Of a stretch of DNA of 64,000 nt, positions 17,481 through 26,494 are shown piece by piece (within the stretch, counting starts at the first letter, position 1; every line of letters begins with the position of its first letter). The translations under genes and the position numbers were made by a program. The DNA comes from Streptomyces guryensis. Its GTDB lineage: Bacteria; Actinomycetota; Actinomycetes; Streptomycetales; Streptomycetaceae. A model generated the notes under the pieces. That model was given only the letters and a program-made list of their open reading frames with translations, was not told the DNA's origin and did no database searches. The stretch covers positions 40,212 through 104,211 of the forward strand of contig NZ_JAJSBI010000033.1 in NCBI RefSeq assembly GCF_021261325.1, in the 5' to 3' direction.

Positions 17481-18164
17481 TTGAACTTCCTTACCATCGG
17501 TCATCGCGGAGTCATGGGTACCGAGCCCGAGAACACCCTCCGTTCCTTCGTCGCCGCCCAGCACGCCGGGCTCGACGTGATCGAACTCGATCTGCATCTG
17601 AGCAAGGACGGCGCCCTCGTCGTCATGCATGACGCCGACGTGGACCGCACGACCGACGGCACCGGCGCGATCGCCGAGAAGACCCTCGCCGAGCTGCGCG
17701 CCCTGGACGCGGGCCGCGGGGAGCGCGTCCCGGTCTTCGAGGAGGTCCTCGAAGCCGTGCGGGCACCGCTGCAGGCCGAGATCAAGGACGTCGCGGCAGC
17801 CCGGGCGCTGGCCGAGGTCATGCTCAAACGGGACCTGGTCGCCCGGGTCGAGGTGTCCTCGTTCCACGACGAGGCCGTCGCCGAGATCACCCGCCTGGTG
17901 CCCGGCGTACGGACCGCGCTGATCGGCAGCCGCTACGGCACCGACATCGTGGACCGCGCCGTGGAGGCCGGCGCCGCGACCGTCTGCCTCAACATCCGCC
18001 GCCTCACCCTGGAGGTCGTGGAGCAGGCCCGCAAGGCGGGCCTGAGGATCATCGGCTGGGTGGTGAACACGCAGGACCATCTGCGCCTCGTGCGGGCGCT
18101 GCAGCTGGACGGCGCGACCACCGACTACCCGGAGATCAAACGCACCGGCCGCTTCACGGCCTGA
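17481..18164 (+). CDS. Glycerophosphodiester phosphodiesterase
   Basis: 227 residues of the GDPD family: IGHRGVMGTEPENTLRSF (HR and EN motifs), 'VIELDLHLSKDGALVVMHDADVDRTTDG' (metal Glu/Asp and catalytic His), 'LQAEIKD', and final 'TTDYPE'. It hydrolyses glycerophosphodiesters to glycerol-3-phosphate and an alcohol; no signal peptide, so cytosolic. The start is TTG 17481: an in-frame stop lies at 17475-17477, and GGAAGCGAG is about 8-10 bp upstream. Confidence 0.92.
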   Translation: MNFLTIGHRGVMGTEPENTLRSFVAAQHAGLDVIELDLHLSKDGALVVMHDADVDRTTDGTGAIAEKTLAELRALDAGRGERVPVFEEVLEAVRAPLQAEIKDVAAARALAEVMLKRDLVARVEVSSFHDEAVAEITRLVPGVRTALIGSRYGTDIVDRAVEAGAATVCLNIRRLTLEVVEQARKAGLRIIGWVVNTQDHLRLVRALQLDGATTDYPEIKRTGRFTA

Positions 18165-18184
18165 GTCTCAGACCGGCTCCGCGA

Positions 18185-18724
18185 TCAGAGCAGCTCCTTG
18201 ACCAGGAGCTCGAACTGCAGGTCTGCGCGCTGCGGAATGCCGAAACGCTCGTCGCCGTACGGGAACGGGGTCATCCGGCCCGTACGGCGGTAGCCGCGGC
18301 GCTCGTACCAGGCGATGAGGTCGTCACGTACGGAGATCACGGTCATGTGCATCTCCCGCGCGCCCCAGATCTCGCGGACCGTGCGCTCCGCCTCCGCGAT
18401 GATCACCTTGCCGAGGCCCGCGCCCTGCAGCTGTGGGCTGACGGCGAACATCCCGAAGTAGGCGTGTTCACCGCGGTGTTCGAGCTGGCAGCAGGCGACG
18501 ACGGCGCCGTCCCGCTCGACCGTCAGCAGGCGGCTGTCGGGCGACTTGATGACGGCGAGGACGCCCTCCGGATCGGTGCGCTGCCCTTGGAGGATGTCCG
18601 CCTCTGTGGTCCACCCGGCCCGGCTGGAGTCCCCGCGGTACGCCGACTCGATCAGGGCGACCAGCACGTCGGCGTCGGCGTCGGTGGCGTCGCGGAAGGT
18701 CAGTCCGGCGGCGGTGGTCTCCAT
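18185..18724 (-). CDS. GNAT family N-acetyltransferase
   Basis: 179 residues. The acetyl-CoA pyrophosphate loop is 'VSPQLQGAGLGKVIIAEAE', after 'YFGMFA', and the C-terminal 'WYERRGYRRTGRMTPFPYGDERF' is typical. Substrate unknown. ATG 18724 follows GGAG; the frame open to 18781 lacks a site. Convergent with the GDPD gene. Confidence 0.88.
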   Translation of the reverse strand: METTAAGLTFRDATDADADVLVALIESAYRGDSSRAGWTTEADILQGQRTDPEGVLAVIKSPDSRLLTVERDGAVVACCQLEHRGEHAYFGMFAVSPQLQGAGLGKVIIAEAERTVREIWGAREMHMTVISVRDDLIAWYERRGYRRTGRMTPFPYGDERFGIPQRADLQFELLVKELL

Positions 18725-18795
18725 GGGCGTCACTCCGGTCTCTGTGCTCGGCACGGGCAGGGACGAGGGTAGCCCTGCCACTAGGCTCCGTATGC

Positions 18796-19188
18796 ATGGT
18801 GCACGTAATCAGCAGCCGGACCCTTCTCCACCCGAGCGATCCCGAGCGCTCCCGGACCTTCTACGGCGAGCAGTTGGGCCTCGCCGTCCACCGCGAGTTC
18901 GGCACGGGGCCGCAGCGCGGCATCGTCTACTTCCTCGGGGGTGGCTTCCTGGAGGTCTCGGGCCGTTCCGAGACCCCGCCCTCCCCCGCCGTGCAGCTGT
19001 GGCTGCAGGTCGAGGACGTGGCCGCGGCGCACGAGGAGCTGCGGGCCAAGGGCGTCGAGATCGTGAGGCCGCCGGTGAAGGAGCCGTGGGGGCTGGTCGA
19101 GATGTGGATCGTGGATCCGGACGGTACGCGGATCGTGCTGGTGGAGGTGCCGGCGGACCATCCGATCCGGTACCGGCCGGGGATCTGA
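18796..19188 (+). CDS. VOC family (glyoxalase/bleomycin-resistance-like) protein
   Basis: 130 residues, one VOC module: 'RTLLHPSDPERSRTFYGEQLGLAV', 'LQVEDVAAAHEELRAKGVEI', 'WGLVEMWIVDPDGTRIVLVEVP'. The Glu of 'LVEVP' is a usual metal ligand. Function unassigned. Its stop is 2 bp from the stop of the convergent GNAT gene. Confidence 0.85.
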   Translation: MVHVISSRTLLHPSDPERSRTFYGEQLGLAVHREFGTGPQRGIVYFLGGGFLEVSGRSETPPSPAVQLWLQVEDVAAAHEELRAKGVEIVRPPVKEPWGLVEMWIVDPDGTRIVLVEVPADHPIRYRPGI

Positions 19189-19190
19189 GG

Positions 19191-20105
19191 TCAGCGGGGG
19201 CGGTGTTCCCAGCGGCGGTCGGTGCGGGTCAGTTCCCGGAAGCCGGCGCCGAGCAGCAGGTCGATCGCCGCCGCGTCGTCGGCCTGCTCGTAGGCGAGGA
19301 GGCGGTCCGCCCCGCACAGGCGCAGCCACGCTGCGGCCTCGGCCAGGAGCCGGTGCTCCAGGCCCTCGCCGTGGGAGCTCGGGTCGATGTGCAGATTGCC
19401 GATGTCGGCGAGGCCGCCCGCACGGGTGTGGCGCTCGGGGCGGGCCAGGTGGGTGTCGACTTCGATGAAGCCGAGGGCGCGTGTGCCGGCGTGGGCCGTG
19501 AAGCGGGTGCCGCACTCCCCCAGCGTGCGCTCGATCGTCGTGCCCGGCCGGGGGGCGGGCGCCGGAAGGGCGGCCACCTGGGCGAGCAGGATGACCTCCG
19601 TGTCGCCGACGTGCCGGAAGCCCGCGCGTTCGTAGACGACGCGGATGTGCGGCCAGTTGCGGGGCAGGCCGTGGACGACAGGCGCCGGGACGGCGCCGTC
19701 GGCGTAGCGGACGCGTACGTTCCAGCGGGCGAGCTGGGCCAGGCATGCGGCCATCAGCTGGTCCGCGGCTTCCTCGGAGTCGGGCCGGAAGGAGGCCGGC
19801 GGTCGGCAGACGAACCAGTCGATCTCGCCGGCGTCGCGGTAGTTCTCGGCGACCTCGTCGCCGGAGCGGTAGCGCAGCAGATGGGCGGCGGCCACGACGT
19901 ATCGGCGCTGCTCGGCGACGAGGGTGGCGCGCTCGGCGACCCAGGGGTCGGTGATGAACTCGCGGGGCTGTCGCTCCAGATCGCTGAGGACGGTGTTCAC
20001 CGAGACGGAGACACCGGGGACGACGGCGGCGACATGCGCGTTGATCAGGTCGGTGAGCTGGTCGCGGTCGTCGCGGCGGTAGGGGCGCACCGTGGGCGCG
20101 GGCAT
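19191..20105 (-). CDS. GNAT N-acetyltransferase, two-lobed
   Basis: 304 residues. The C-terminal half has a clear GNAT core ('GLADIGNLHIDPSSHGEGLEHRLLAEAAAWL') and a 'GFRELTRTDRRW' end. The N-terminal half ('VRPYRRDDRDQLTDLINAHV' and 'VYERAGFRHVGDTEVIL') is a second, decayed GNAT-like lobe, so this is a tandem GNAT protein. ATG 20105 has GGAGG 5-8 bp upstream. Divergent from the two-domain VOC gene across 178 bp. Confidence 0.83.
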   Translation of the reverse strand: MPAPTVRPYRRDDRDQLTDLINAHVAAVVPGVSVSVNTVLSDLERQPREFITDPWVAERATLVAEQRRYVVAAAHLLRYRSGDEVAENYRDAGEIDWFVCRPPASFRPDSEEAADQLMAACLAQLARWNVRVRYADGAVPAPVVHGLPRNWPHIRVVYERAGFRHVGDTEVILLAQVAALPAPAPRPGTTIERTLGECGTRFTAHAGTRALGFIEVDTHLARPERHTRAGGLADIGNLHIDPSSHGEGLEHRLLAEAAAWLRLCGADRLLAYEQADDAAAIDLLLGAGFRELTRTDRRWEHRPR

Positions 20106-20283
20106 GGGGAACCTCCGGGGCAAGGACGTGGGCTGGAGGCCGCCATACGGTGCGGTACGGGTGTGAGCGTACGTCGTGGGCGGCGCCGTGCGCGAGGGGT
20201 TTGGGGCCCGGATGGCCGGAGGGCGGGCCCGGGCTTAGCGTGCTGGAGGGGCCATTGTTCGCCCAAGGCTTCGGAAGGACACC

Positions 20284-21048
20284 ATGAAGCTCGACAGGCC
20301 AGTGACCGGCGGGCCCTGCTGGACCGAGCTGGGGACCAGCGACCTGGCGGCGGCCGAGCGGTTCTACGCGGCGCTGTTCGGCTGGCGCAGCGAGACGGAT
20401 CCGCGTCAGGAGGCGGGCGGCTACACGGTCGCGCACCTGGGGGACGCCGCGGTCGCCGCGCTGACCCCGCTGTACCAGGAGTCCCAGCCCGTCGCATGGA
20501 ACGTGTCGTTCGCGGTGGCGAACGCGGATGCCACCGCCGCGCTGGTGACGGCGGCCGGCGGGACGGTTCTGCTCGGGCCGATGGACGTGTTCGACATGGG
20601 CCGTTTCGCGGTGGCGCTCGATCCGGCGGGTGCCGCCTTCCAGTTGTGGCAGGCGCGGGCCTTTCCGGGTGCCGGGCTGTTCAACGCGCCCGGCTCGCTG
20701 GGGTGGGTGGAGCTGCTGACCCGCGCGCCCGAGCGGGCCGAGAGCTTCTACACGACGGTGTTCGGCTGGAGCGTCAGCGCTTCGGCGCACTACACGCAGT
20801 GGGGCATCGACGGCGCGGAGTTCGGCGGCATGATGCCGATGGACGACAAGTTCCCGCCCGAGGTGCCGCCGCACTGGCTGCCGTACTTCGCGGTGGCCGA
20901 TGTGGACGCCTCCGCGGCCACGGCGACGGAGGCGGGAGGCACCGTCCTCATGGAGCCCACCTCGGTGCCGGACGGGCCGCGGATCGCGGTGCTGCGGGAT
21001 CCGCCGGGAGCGGTGTTCGGCGTGTACCGGGCGGGCGACGAGCACTGA
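20284..21048 (+). CDS. VOC family protein with two tandem domains
   Basis: 254 residues made of two VOC modules, each opening 'W.EL.T.D...AE.FY...FGW' (residues about 13-33 and 138-158). Such twin-module proteins are common in Streptomyces; some act in resistance or hydroxylation, but no substrate can be assigned here. ATG 20284 follows GGAAGGACACC. Its stop abuts the stop of the convergent DUF1905 gene. Confidence 0.87.
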   Translation: MKLDRPVTGGPCWTELGTSDLAAAERFYAALFGWRSETDPRQEAGGYTVAHLGDAAVAALTPLYQESQPVAWNVSFAVANADATAALVTAAGGTVLLGPMDVFDMGRFAVALDPAGAAFQLWQARAFPGAGLFNAPGSLGWVELLTRAPERAESFYTTVFGWSVSASAHYTQWGIDGAEFGGMMPMDDKFPPEVPPHWLPYFAVADVDASAATATEAGGTVLMEPTSVPDGPRIAVLRDPPGAVFGVYRAGDEH

Positions 21049-21345
21049 TCAGTGAGGGAACCGGACGGTCATCTCGACACTGATCTCGTCGCCGGCGGTG
21101 ATCCGACACGGCCCCCGGACGGCGGCCTTCAGCGGCAGCAGATAGCCGCCGTCCTTGGGGAACAGCGAGGTCTCGAAGTCGATGTCGCCGATCCGCGCGG
21201 CCACGGGGACCACGCCCCAGCCGTAGCTGGCCATCGCCGCGACCTCACTGATGTCCGCGGCCTCCTCGGCGGGCACGGGCAGGTAGTAGTAGGGCGCAGG
21301 GCCGCGCCACTCGATCACCCGGCCGGAGAACGTGAACTCCACCAT
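21049..21345 (-). CDS. DUF1905 domain protein
   Basis: 98 residues: 'FSGRVIEWRGPAPYYYLPVP', 'YGWGVVPVAARIGDIDFETS', 'YLLPLKAAVR'. This is the DUF1905 beta-barrel, sometimes fused to a YdeI/OmpD module, but here alone. Function unknown. ATG 21345 has GGAGAGG 8 bp upstream. It lies 25 bp after the large glycosidase gene, so it may be the second gene of that operon. Confidence 0.8.
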   Translation of the reverse strand: MVEFTFSGRVIEWRGPAPYYYLPVPAEEAADISEVAAMASYGWGVVPVAARIGDIDFETSLFPKDGGYLLPLKAAVRGPCRITAGDEISVEMTVRFPH

Positions 21346-21370
21346 CAGGGCCTCTCCTCGCGCCTGCCCG

Positions 21371-23935
21371 TCACGACAGTGGCTCTTGGACCAGCGGTGT
21401 CGCCGTGACCTGGTCGATGACGGGGGCGTACGGGGAGCGCTGGCCGTGTGCGTTCTTGGTGCGGCCTTCGAAGTCCGGAAGTTCGTCGGCGGTGAAGGTG
21501 AGCGTGTTGATGCCCTCGTCGAGGGTGACGGGGACGGAGAGGTTCCAGAAGTTGTTGAAGTGGAAGGTGGTGGGGAACAGGACGCGGTGCGGGGCGGCGC
21601 CGTTGACGGAGATGTCCGCGTGGCGGCAGACCGGGTCGGGGTTGTAGTGGGTGGCGGGCGCCTGCTCGCCGTTGGAGTAGCGGATGGTGAGCGCATGGCG
21701 TCCGGCGTGCTCGGCCGTCACCGTCAGGGTGAGGGTGTTCCCGGGGCCGGCGCCGATGCCCTCGACCGCCTTGCCGCCGGTGGCGTAGGAGTGTCCCGTC
21801 ACCCTTGCGGTGCCGGTCAGGGTGCCTTCCTCGGCGGCGGACACGCCGGCGGGCAGCAGTCCGCGGGAGGGGGCGACGCGCAGGCGGTCCACCACCAGGC
21901 GTTCCGAGGTTCCGGTGACCGTGACCTTGTTGATGCCGCCGGCCAGGAAGAGCGGGACGGCGCCTCGCTGCACGCGTCCGAGTTCCTCCCCGTTGACCGT
22001 GAGCAGGCCCTCGCCCGGCCCGAGCAGGTCGACGGTGACCGTCGCCTCGCCGTCGTCGGCGGCGTGCACCCAGAAGGTGACGGTGCCGCCTCGGGGAAGG
22101 ACGGCAGCACCGGGGCCGGAGGCGCCGAGGTCGGCATAGCTGACCCGTGCGCCCGCGTCCAGGGCGGCGAACTCGGCGTCGTACAGGGCCTCCTGGTCGT
22201 CGCGCAGGACGAGGTCCAGCTTGTCGACGACCGCGTCCCCCTTGGTGGTGCCCAGGTCGGGGTCGTGTGCGGCGAGGGTGATGCGGTGCGGGCCGGCGGT
22301 CAGCTCGACCTCGGTGTCGGTGTGGCCCCACACGGCCCACTTGTAGCCGAGCGGCAGCAGCAGTTGGCGGGCGTCCTCACCGTCGATGCGCAGGAAGACG
22401 TTGGTGGGGCCGTTCTCGCGCACCAGGTCGGCCAGGTTGTGGGAGTTGGCGAAGACCCGGAGCTCGTAGGTCCCGTCCTGCGGGGCCTCGACGTCGAAGG
22501 CGAGCACACCGTCGGAGCCGGTGCGCAGGCCGCCGACGTGGTAACCGCCGGAGGTCGCGAACTTGTCGACGTGGGAGGGGGATCCCTCGGGGCCGTGCTT
22601 CACGTGACCGCCACCCGTGTACGTGGCGTCCTCGGCCTCGTAGGTCAGCCGACGGCCCACCGCGGGCGGCAGCAACGCGGCGCCATGGCCGCCGGGAGCC
22701 AGGACCAGCTGGTAGGCGGACATCTCGTCGAGGCCGGTCAGCGGCAGTGTCACGCGGCCGTCAGTGACGGGCAGTTCGGCGTCGAGCAGCCGCGACGGCT
22801 GGGCGCTCGCCCCGACCTGGCCGGTCCAGGGAATCTCCTGGAGGCGTACATGGGCGGTCGTACCGAACACGTCGGCGTCGACGCCCTCCAGGACGAGGTA
22901 CACGGAGCCGCTCGCGCCGCCGAACAGCACGCGGGCCTGCCGCTTGAGCCGGTCCAGGGTGGCGACGCCCTGCAGCGTGTACTGGACGTCGGGGTGCGGC
23001 GCGGTGACCTGGACGGTGTTCCCGGAGAGCTGCCCGTAGGCGTTGAAAAGCCACCACTGGCCGTTGCCCCTGTTGGCCTCGACCGCCGAGTCGTTGAGGT
23101 TGCCGGCGATGTTCCAGTACGCCATGTCGGCGTCGACCTTGGCCTCCTCGATCGCGGCGATCCACTGGATCATCTGACCGGGGACCGACAGGTGGTAGTT
23201 GTGCGCGTACTCGTTGAGGTTGACGGGCAGCGGACCGATGCCCAACTCCCGCTCCATCTCCCGGTACTTGGCGACGTTCCTGCGCACCTCGTCCGGCGAG
23301 GACAGCTCGTGCCAGGTGATCACGTCGGGCAGGAGGTCATGATCCCGCGCGAACTCCAGGAAGCCGCGCACCTCCGGGTACAGGATGCAGGTGTTGGGTC
23401 CGGCGATGCGCGCCTCGGGGTCGATCTCCCTGATCAGACGGTACGTCTGCTGCCAGGCCGCGAAGTAGGGACCCGGCTCGGTGTGCCAGGAGACCTGGTC
23501 GTAGCTCCACTCCCCCGTGCCGAACATGTTGCCCTCGGGCTCGTTGAACGGCACCCACACGAGTCGGGACGTGAGCGCGCCCAGCGTCTGCGCCTGCTCG
23601 ACCTGGCGGCGCACGCTGCGCAGATAGGTCGCGAGCCGTTCCTCGCCGGTGGCGCCCGGCCACTCGTAGGGGAAGCCGCGGTGGATGTCGGTCAGGTAGA
23701 CGTAGACGTCCTTGCCGCCCGCCGCGACGAAGGACGGCAGGATCTCCAGGGCGTCGGCGCCGGGGTGCTGGATGCCGTCCTGGGCCTTGGTGGTGACCGT
23801 GCGGACGTACATGCCCTCGACGACGGCGCGGCTGGGCACGCCGTCGCCGTACAGTCCGTAGAGCGTGCCGCTGGCGCCGCCGTGGAAGGGGCCGGTCTCC
23901 GTGGCCAGGTCGACAGTGAGCGTTTCGGCTGTCAC
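21371..23935 (-). CDS. Glycoside-hydrolase-like protein with carbohydrate-binding modules, no signal peptide
   Basis: 854 residues. The N-terminal half is a clan-A TIM barrel: acid/base in 'WVPFNEPEGN' (Glu132) and nucleophile in 'VNLNEYAHNYH' (Glu242), spacing as in GH39/GH5-like enzymes. The C-terminal half shows beta-rich CBM6/CBM35-like modules, first 'TYEAEDATYTGGG' (about 430-555), then a second ending 'FHFNNFWNLSVPVTLDEGIN'. No signal peptide or lipobox is seen, so it appears cytosolic or non-classically exported. GTG 23935 is used, with GAGAGGG upstream; a nearer ATG at 23940 is closed by a stop after two codons. Substrate unknown. Confidence 0.8.
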   Translation of the reverse strand: MTAETLTVDLATETGPFHGGASGTLYGLYGDGVPSRAVVEGMYVRTVTTKAQDGIQHPGADALEILPSFVAAGGKDVYVYLTDIHRGFPYEWPGATGEERLATYLRSVRRQVEQAQTLGALTSRLVWVPFNEPEGNMFGTGEWSYDQVSWHTEPGPYFAAWQQTYRLIREIDPEARIAGPNTCILYPEVRGFLEFARDHDLLPDVITWHELSSPDEVRRNVAKYREMERELGIGPLPVNLNEYAHNYHLSVPGQMIQWIAAIEEAKVDADMAYWNIAGNLNDSAVEANRGNGQWWLFNAYGQLSGNTVQVTAPHPDVQYTLQGVATLDRLKRQARVLFGGASGSVYLVLEGVDADVFGTTAHVRLQEIPWTGQVGASAQPSRLLDAELPVTDGRVTLPLTGLDEMSAYQLVLAPGGHGAALLPPAVGRRLTYEAEDATYTGGGHVKHGPEGSPSHVDKFATSGGYHVGGLRTGSDGVLAFDVEAPQDGTYELRVFANSHNLADLVRENGPTNVFLRIDGEDARQLLLPLGYKWAVWGHTDTEVELTAGPHRITLAAHDPDLGTTKGDAVVDKLDLVLRDDQEALYDAEFAALDAGARVSYADLGASGPGAAVLPRGGTVTFWVHAADDGEATVTVDLLGPGEGLLTVNGEELGRVQRGAVPLFLAGGINKVTVTGTSERLVVDRLRVAPSRGLLPAGVSAAEEGTLTGTARVTGHSYATGGKAVEGIGAGPGNTLTLTVTAEHAGRHALTIRYSNGEQAPATHYNPDPVCRHADISVNGAAPHRVLFPTTFHFNNFWNLSVPVTLDEGINTLTFTADELPDFEGRTKNAHGQRSPYAPVIDQVTATPLVQEPLS

Positions 23936-24072
23936 GTCATCGCCCTCTCGTTCGGCATGTCGTACGCCAGTCAGTGATCCGAACCGGCCTGGTCGAACGT
24001 AAGGAGTCGATGTCGATCACGTCAACGGGCGCAGGGCCTCCGAAAGTTCCGGAGGCTCCGCTCAGCGGTCGC

Positions 24073-24615
24073 TCAGGTGCGGAGAGCGCCGAGACGGCCC
24101 TCCAGCCGACCGAGCAACTCACCGAGCAGCCCGGCCAGTTCGCCCTGTCCCGGCGGATCCAGGACGGCCAGTACGGAGGTCTCGTAGGCCAGCTGCTCGG
24201 GGAGGATGCCGTCGACGAGGTCGCGGCCGGCCTCCGTGAGGCGGAGGTGGGCGACGCGGCGGTCGCGGGTGTCGCCGCGGCGCTCGACCAGACCTCGCTC
24301 GGTGAGCTGCTTGAGGCGCTTGGTGACGGCGGCGCCCGAGGAGAAGGTCTCGCGGGCGAGTTCGCCGGGGGTCAGTTCGTGGCCGGTGCGGCGCAGCGCG
24401 CCCAGTAGGTCGAACTCGGGGCGGCTGAGTCCGGCCCGGCGCAGCGGGGCGTCCTCGGCCTGCTGGAGGAGGGCTGCGCAGCGGTTGATGCGGCCGATGA
24501 CCTCCATGGGGCCGGTGTCGAGATCGGGGTGGACGGCCTGCCACTGCCGGACGACCCCGGAGACGGTGTCCTCGCCCCTGGTCGCCCCCGCGTGCCGTCC
24601 GTTCGCTGCCGTCAT
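24073..24615 (-). CDS. MarR family transcriptional regulator
   Basis: 180 residues with a winged helix: 'LSRPEFDLLGALRRTGHELTPGELARETFSSGAAVTKRLKQL' then the wing 'RRGDTRDRRVAHLRLTEAGRDLV'. It lies 46 bp downstream of the FUSC transporter on the same strand, an arrangement typical of MarR control of an efflux pump. The likely operator is the TTTAC/GTAAA repeat at 26349-26360. Confidence 0.9.
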   Translation of the reverse strand: MTAANGRHAGATRGEDTVSGVVRQWQAVHPDLDTGPMEVIGRINRCAALLQQAEDAPLRRAGLSRPEFDLLGALRRTGHELTPGELARETFSSGAAVTKRLKQLTERGLVERRGDTRDRRVAHLRLTEAGRDLVDGILPEQLAYETSVLAVLDPPGQGELAGLLGELLGRLEGRLGALRT

Positions 24616-24661
24616 GGCCGTACGCCCTCCGCTCTCGCGCTCCGGTGCGGTCCCTGGTGCC

Positions 24662-26326
24662 TCAGAGCCTGTGCCGGACCGCCGGCCCGGCGGCCGGGCT
24701 TCCGATACGAGCTCCTACCATCGCCGCGAGCGTACGGTGTCCGGCCTGCTCGGCGCGCACGACCCGCTCCTGGGGCAGGGCGCGCGGCCACCACTCGCCG
24801 GACGCGGCGTCGACGGTGGCGCGCAGATCCGCCAGGGATGCGGCGAGGGAACGGCGGGCGGCCTCCAGGGCGGCGGGTGCGGGGGCAGGCTCGGCCAGGA
24901 GGCGGGCGGCGTGCTCGCGGGAGCGCTCGGCCGTGGCCAGCGCCTCCTCGACGCGGTCCCCGGCCCGCCGGTTGGTGACGGCGACCGCGGCGAGGAAGCC
25001 GGCCAGGGCGCCGACGACGGTGTCCACGACCCTCTCGGTGATCAGCTGCCCGGGCTCCTGGAACCGGGTGAACTCGGTGACGAGGAGGGCCATCGGGGTC
25101 ACGCAGACGCTGCCGAGCCAGTAGTTGCGACCCATCAGTGCCTCGGCGCCGAAGTTGAGGCCGAGGCAGCACAGCACGAGGGCCGCGGGCCCGAGGTGGG
25201 CGAGCGGGACGACGGCGGCGAAGAGGAGCACGCCGGCGATGTTGCCGACGACGCGCTGCAGACCCCGGCTCCAGGTGAGGGCGAGGTTGGCCTGGTAGAG
25301 GGAGGCGGCGGTGACCAGGGCCCAGTAGGGACGGCCGACACCGAGGGCGAGGGCGGCGTAGCCGGCGAGGGCGCAGCCCAGGGCGGTGCGGACGGCGATC
25401 GGGGTGAGCGGGCCGAGCCGTTGCCGCAACGGGCGGGTCGGGGCGGCGAGTTCGGTGTCCACACCGGGGAGTTCGGCGGCGGCTGCCGGGGCGTGGACCT
25501 CAGGGACCGGACCGTTGCCGGTCAGCTCGCGCGCCCAGGTGCGCAGTTGTCCGGGGTCGGAGTCGGCGGGGGCGGCGAGGGCGACCTCGGCGCGGACGAC
25601 GAGGCGTTCGAGGGCGCGCCGGGTGCGGGTGTCCTTGGTGCAAAGGAGCGGCTGCCAGGCGGCCTGGACGGCGGTGGCCGCCGCGGCACGGGATCGGGCG
25701 TGGCCGTCGCCGGTGCCCTGGGCGGCGGCGTAGGCGGCCACGGCCTTCAGGGCGCCCGCGGTGGCCCGGCGCTCCGGGCCGTGCGGGCGCAGCAGCCCGG
25801 GGGCCATGCCCACCGTCCAGGCCCAGCCGCCCGCCGCGAGCGCCTGCGCGAGGTGGGCGGGGACCTGGCCGAGGGTCTGCGGAACGAAGAGGGACGCGGA
25901 GGTGATGAAGGTCAGGACGACGTTGCCCGGCGGGCCGATGCGGGTCGCGTCGCACAGCACCTTCTGCAGGGCGGCCAGCAGTGCGCCGATCGTGACCAGC
26001 ACGACGGCGCTGCCGGTGAGCGAGGCGGCGACCAGGGAGACTGCGAGGCCGCCGACCATGCCGAGGACCACCCAGGCCAGGGCGCGGGCCCGGGCGGCGT
26101 AGGGGCGGTTGTGGGCGTACAGCGCGCACAGCGACCCCGCCATCGTGTACATCGCCAGGTCGAGCCGGCCGAGGGCCAGCAGCGTCAGATTCGGCGGGGC
26201 GACCGAGGCGACCACACTCAGGGCGGGCTTGAACCAGATGTCCGCGGGGCGGCCCACCCGCAGCACGCCCGCCAGTGGGAGGCGGCGGACGTGTGGGGTG
26301 GCGGGAGTGGGGGTCGCACGGTGCAT
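24662..26326 (-). CDS. FUSC family membrane protein (aromatic acid exporter-like)
   Basis: 554 residues, with two sets of hydrophobic helices around residues 25-175 and 320-440 separated by soluble parts, the FUSC/AaeB layout. Helical blocks include 'LALGRLDLAMYTMAGSLCAL' and 'PYWALVTAASLYQANLALTW'. Members export aromatic acids or other small anions. ATG 26326 has no good ribosome-binding site, and A/T-rich promoter DNA lies just upstream, so the message may be leaderless. Operon with MarR. Confidence 0.83.
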   Translation of the reverse strand: MHRATPTPATPHVRRLPLAGVLRVGRPADIWFKPALSVVASVAPPNLTLLALGRLDLAMYTMAGSLCALYAHNRPYAARARALAWVVLGMVGGLAVSLVAASLTGSAVVLVTIGALLAALQKVLCDATRIGPPGNVVLTFITSASLFVPQTLGQVPAHLAQALAAGGWAWTVGMAPGLLRPHGPERRATAGALKAVAAYAAAQGTGDGHARSRAAAATAVQAAWQPLLCTKDTRTRRALERLVVRAEVALAAPADSDPGQLRTWARELTGNGPVPEVHAPAAAAELPGVDTELAAPTRPLRQRLGPLTPIAVRTALGCALAGYAALALGVGRPYWALVTAASLYQANLALTWSRGLQRVVGNIAGVLLFAAVVPLAHLGPAALVLCCLGLNFGAEALMGRNYWLGSVCVTPMALLVTEFTRFQEPGQLITERVVDTVVGALAGFLAAVAVTNRRAGDRVEEALATAERSREHAARLLAEPAPAPAALEAARRSLAASLADLRATVDAASGEWWPRALPQERVVRAEQAGHRTLAAMVGARIGSPAAGPAVRHRL

Positions 26327-26348
26327 GGTGCATGAGTTTAGCAGGTGT

Positions 26349-26360
26349 TTTACTCGTAAA
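26349..26360. promoter_or_regulatory. MarR-type operator candidate
   Basis: TTTACTCGTAAA has perfect 5-bp arms (TTTAC/GTAAA) and sits 23-34 bp upstream of the FUSC start. Its A/T content stands out in this GC-rich DNA. Binding by the operon's own MarR protein is inferred. Confidence 0.5.
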
Positions 26361-26494
26361 GGATTACCCCGGGAAGCCGGTGCTCACCTGCTGTGCTCCG
26401 GCGAATGCTCCCCGTGTACATCCTTGCGCTTGCGTGCGCGCCGCGTGCTGCGGGCAACCACCGACTGTCGACACCGTCGAGCGGGGAGGTGCGC

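Noticed and set aside
18781..21045. A 754-codon open frame on the minus strand
   Set aside because: It runs antisense through clear VOC and GNAT genes, is Arg/Pro/Gly-rich without domains, and is explained by GC-rich codon bias.
21332..23977. An 881-codon plus-strand frame opposite the glycosidase
   Set aside because: Val/Gly/Arg-rich, no motif, wholly antisense to a gene with clear catalytic motifs.
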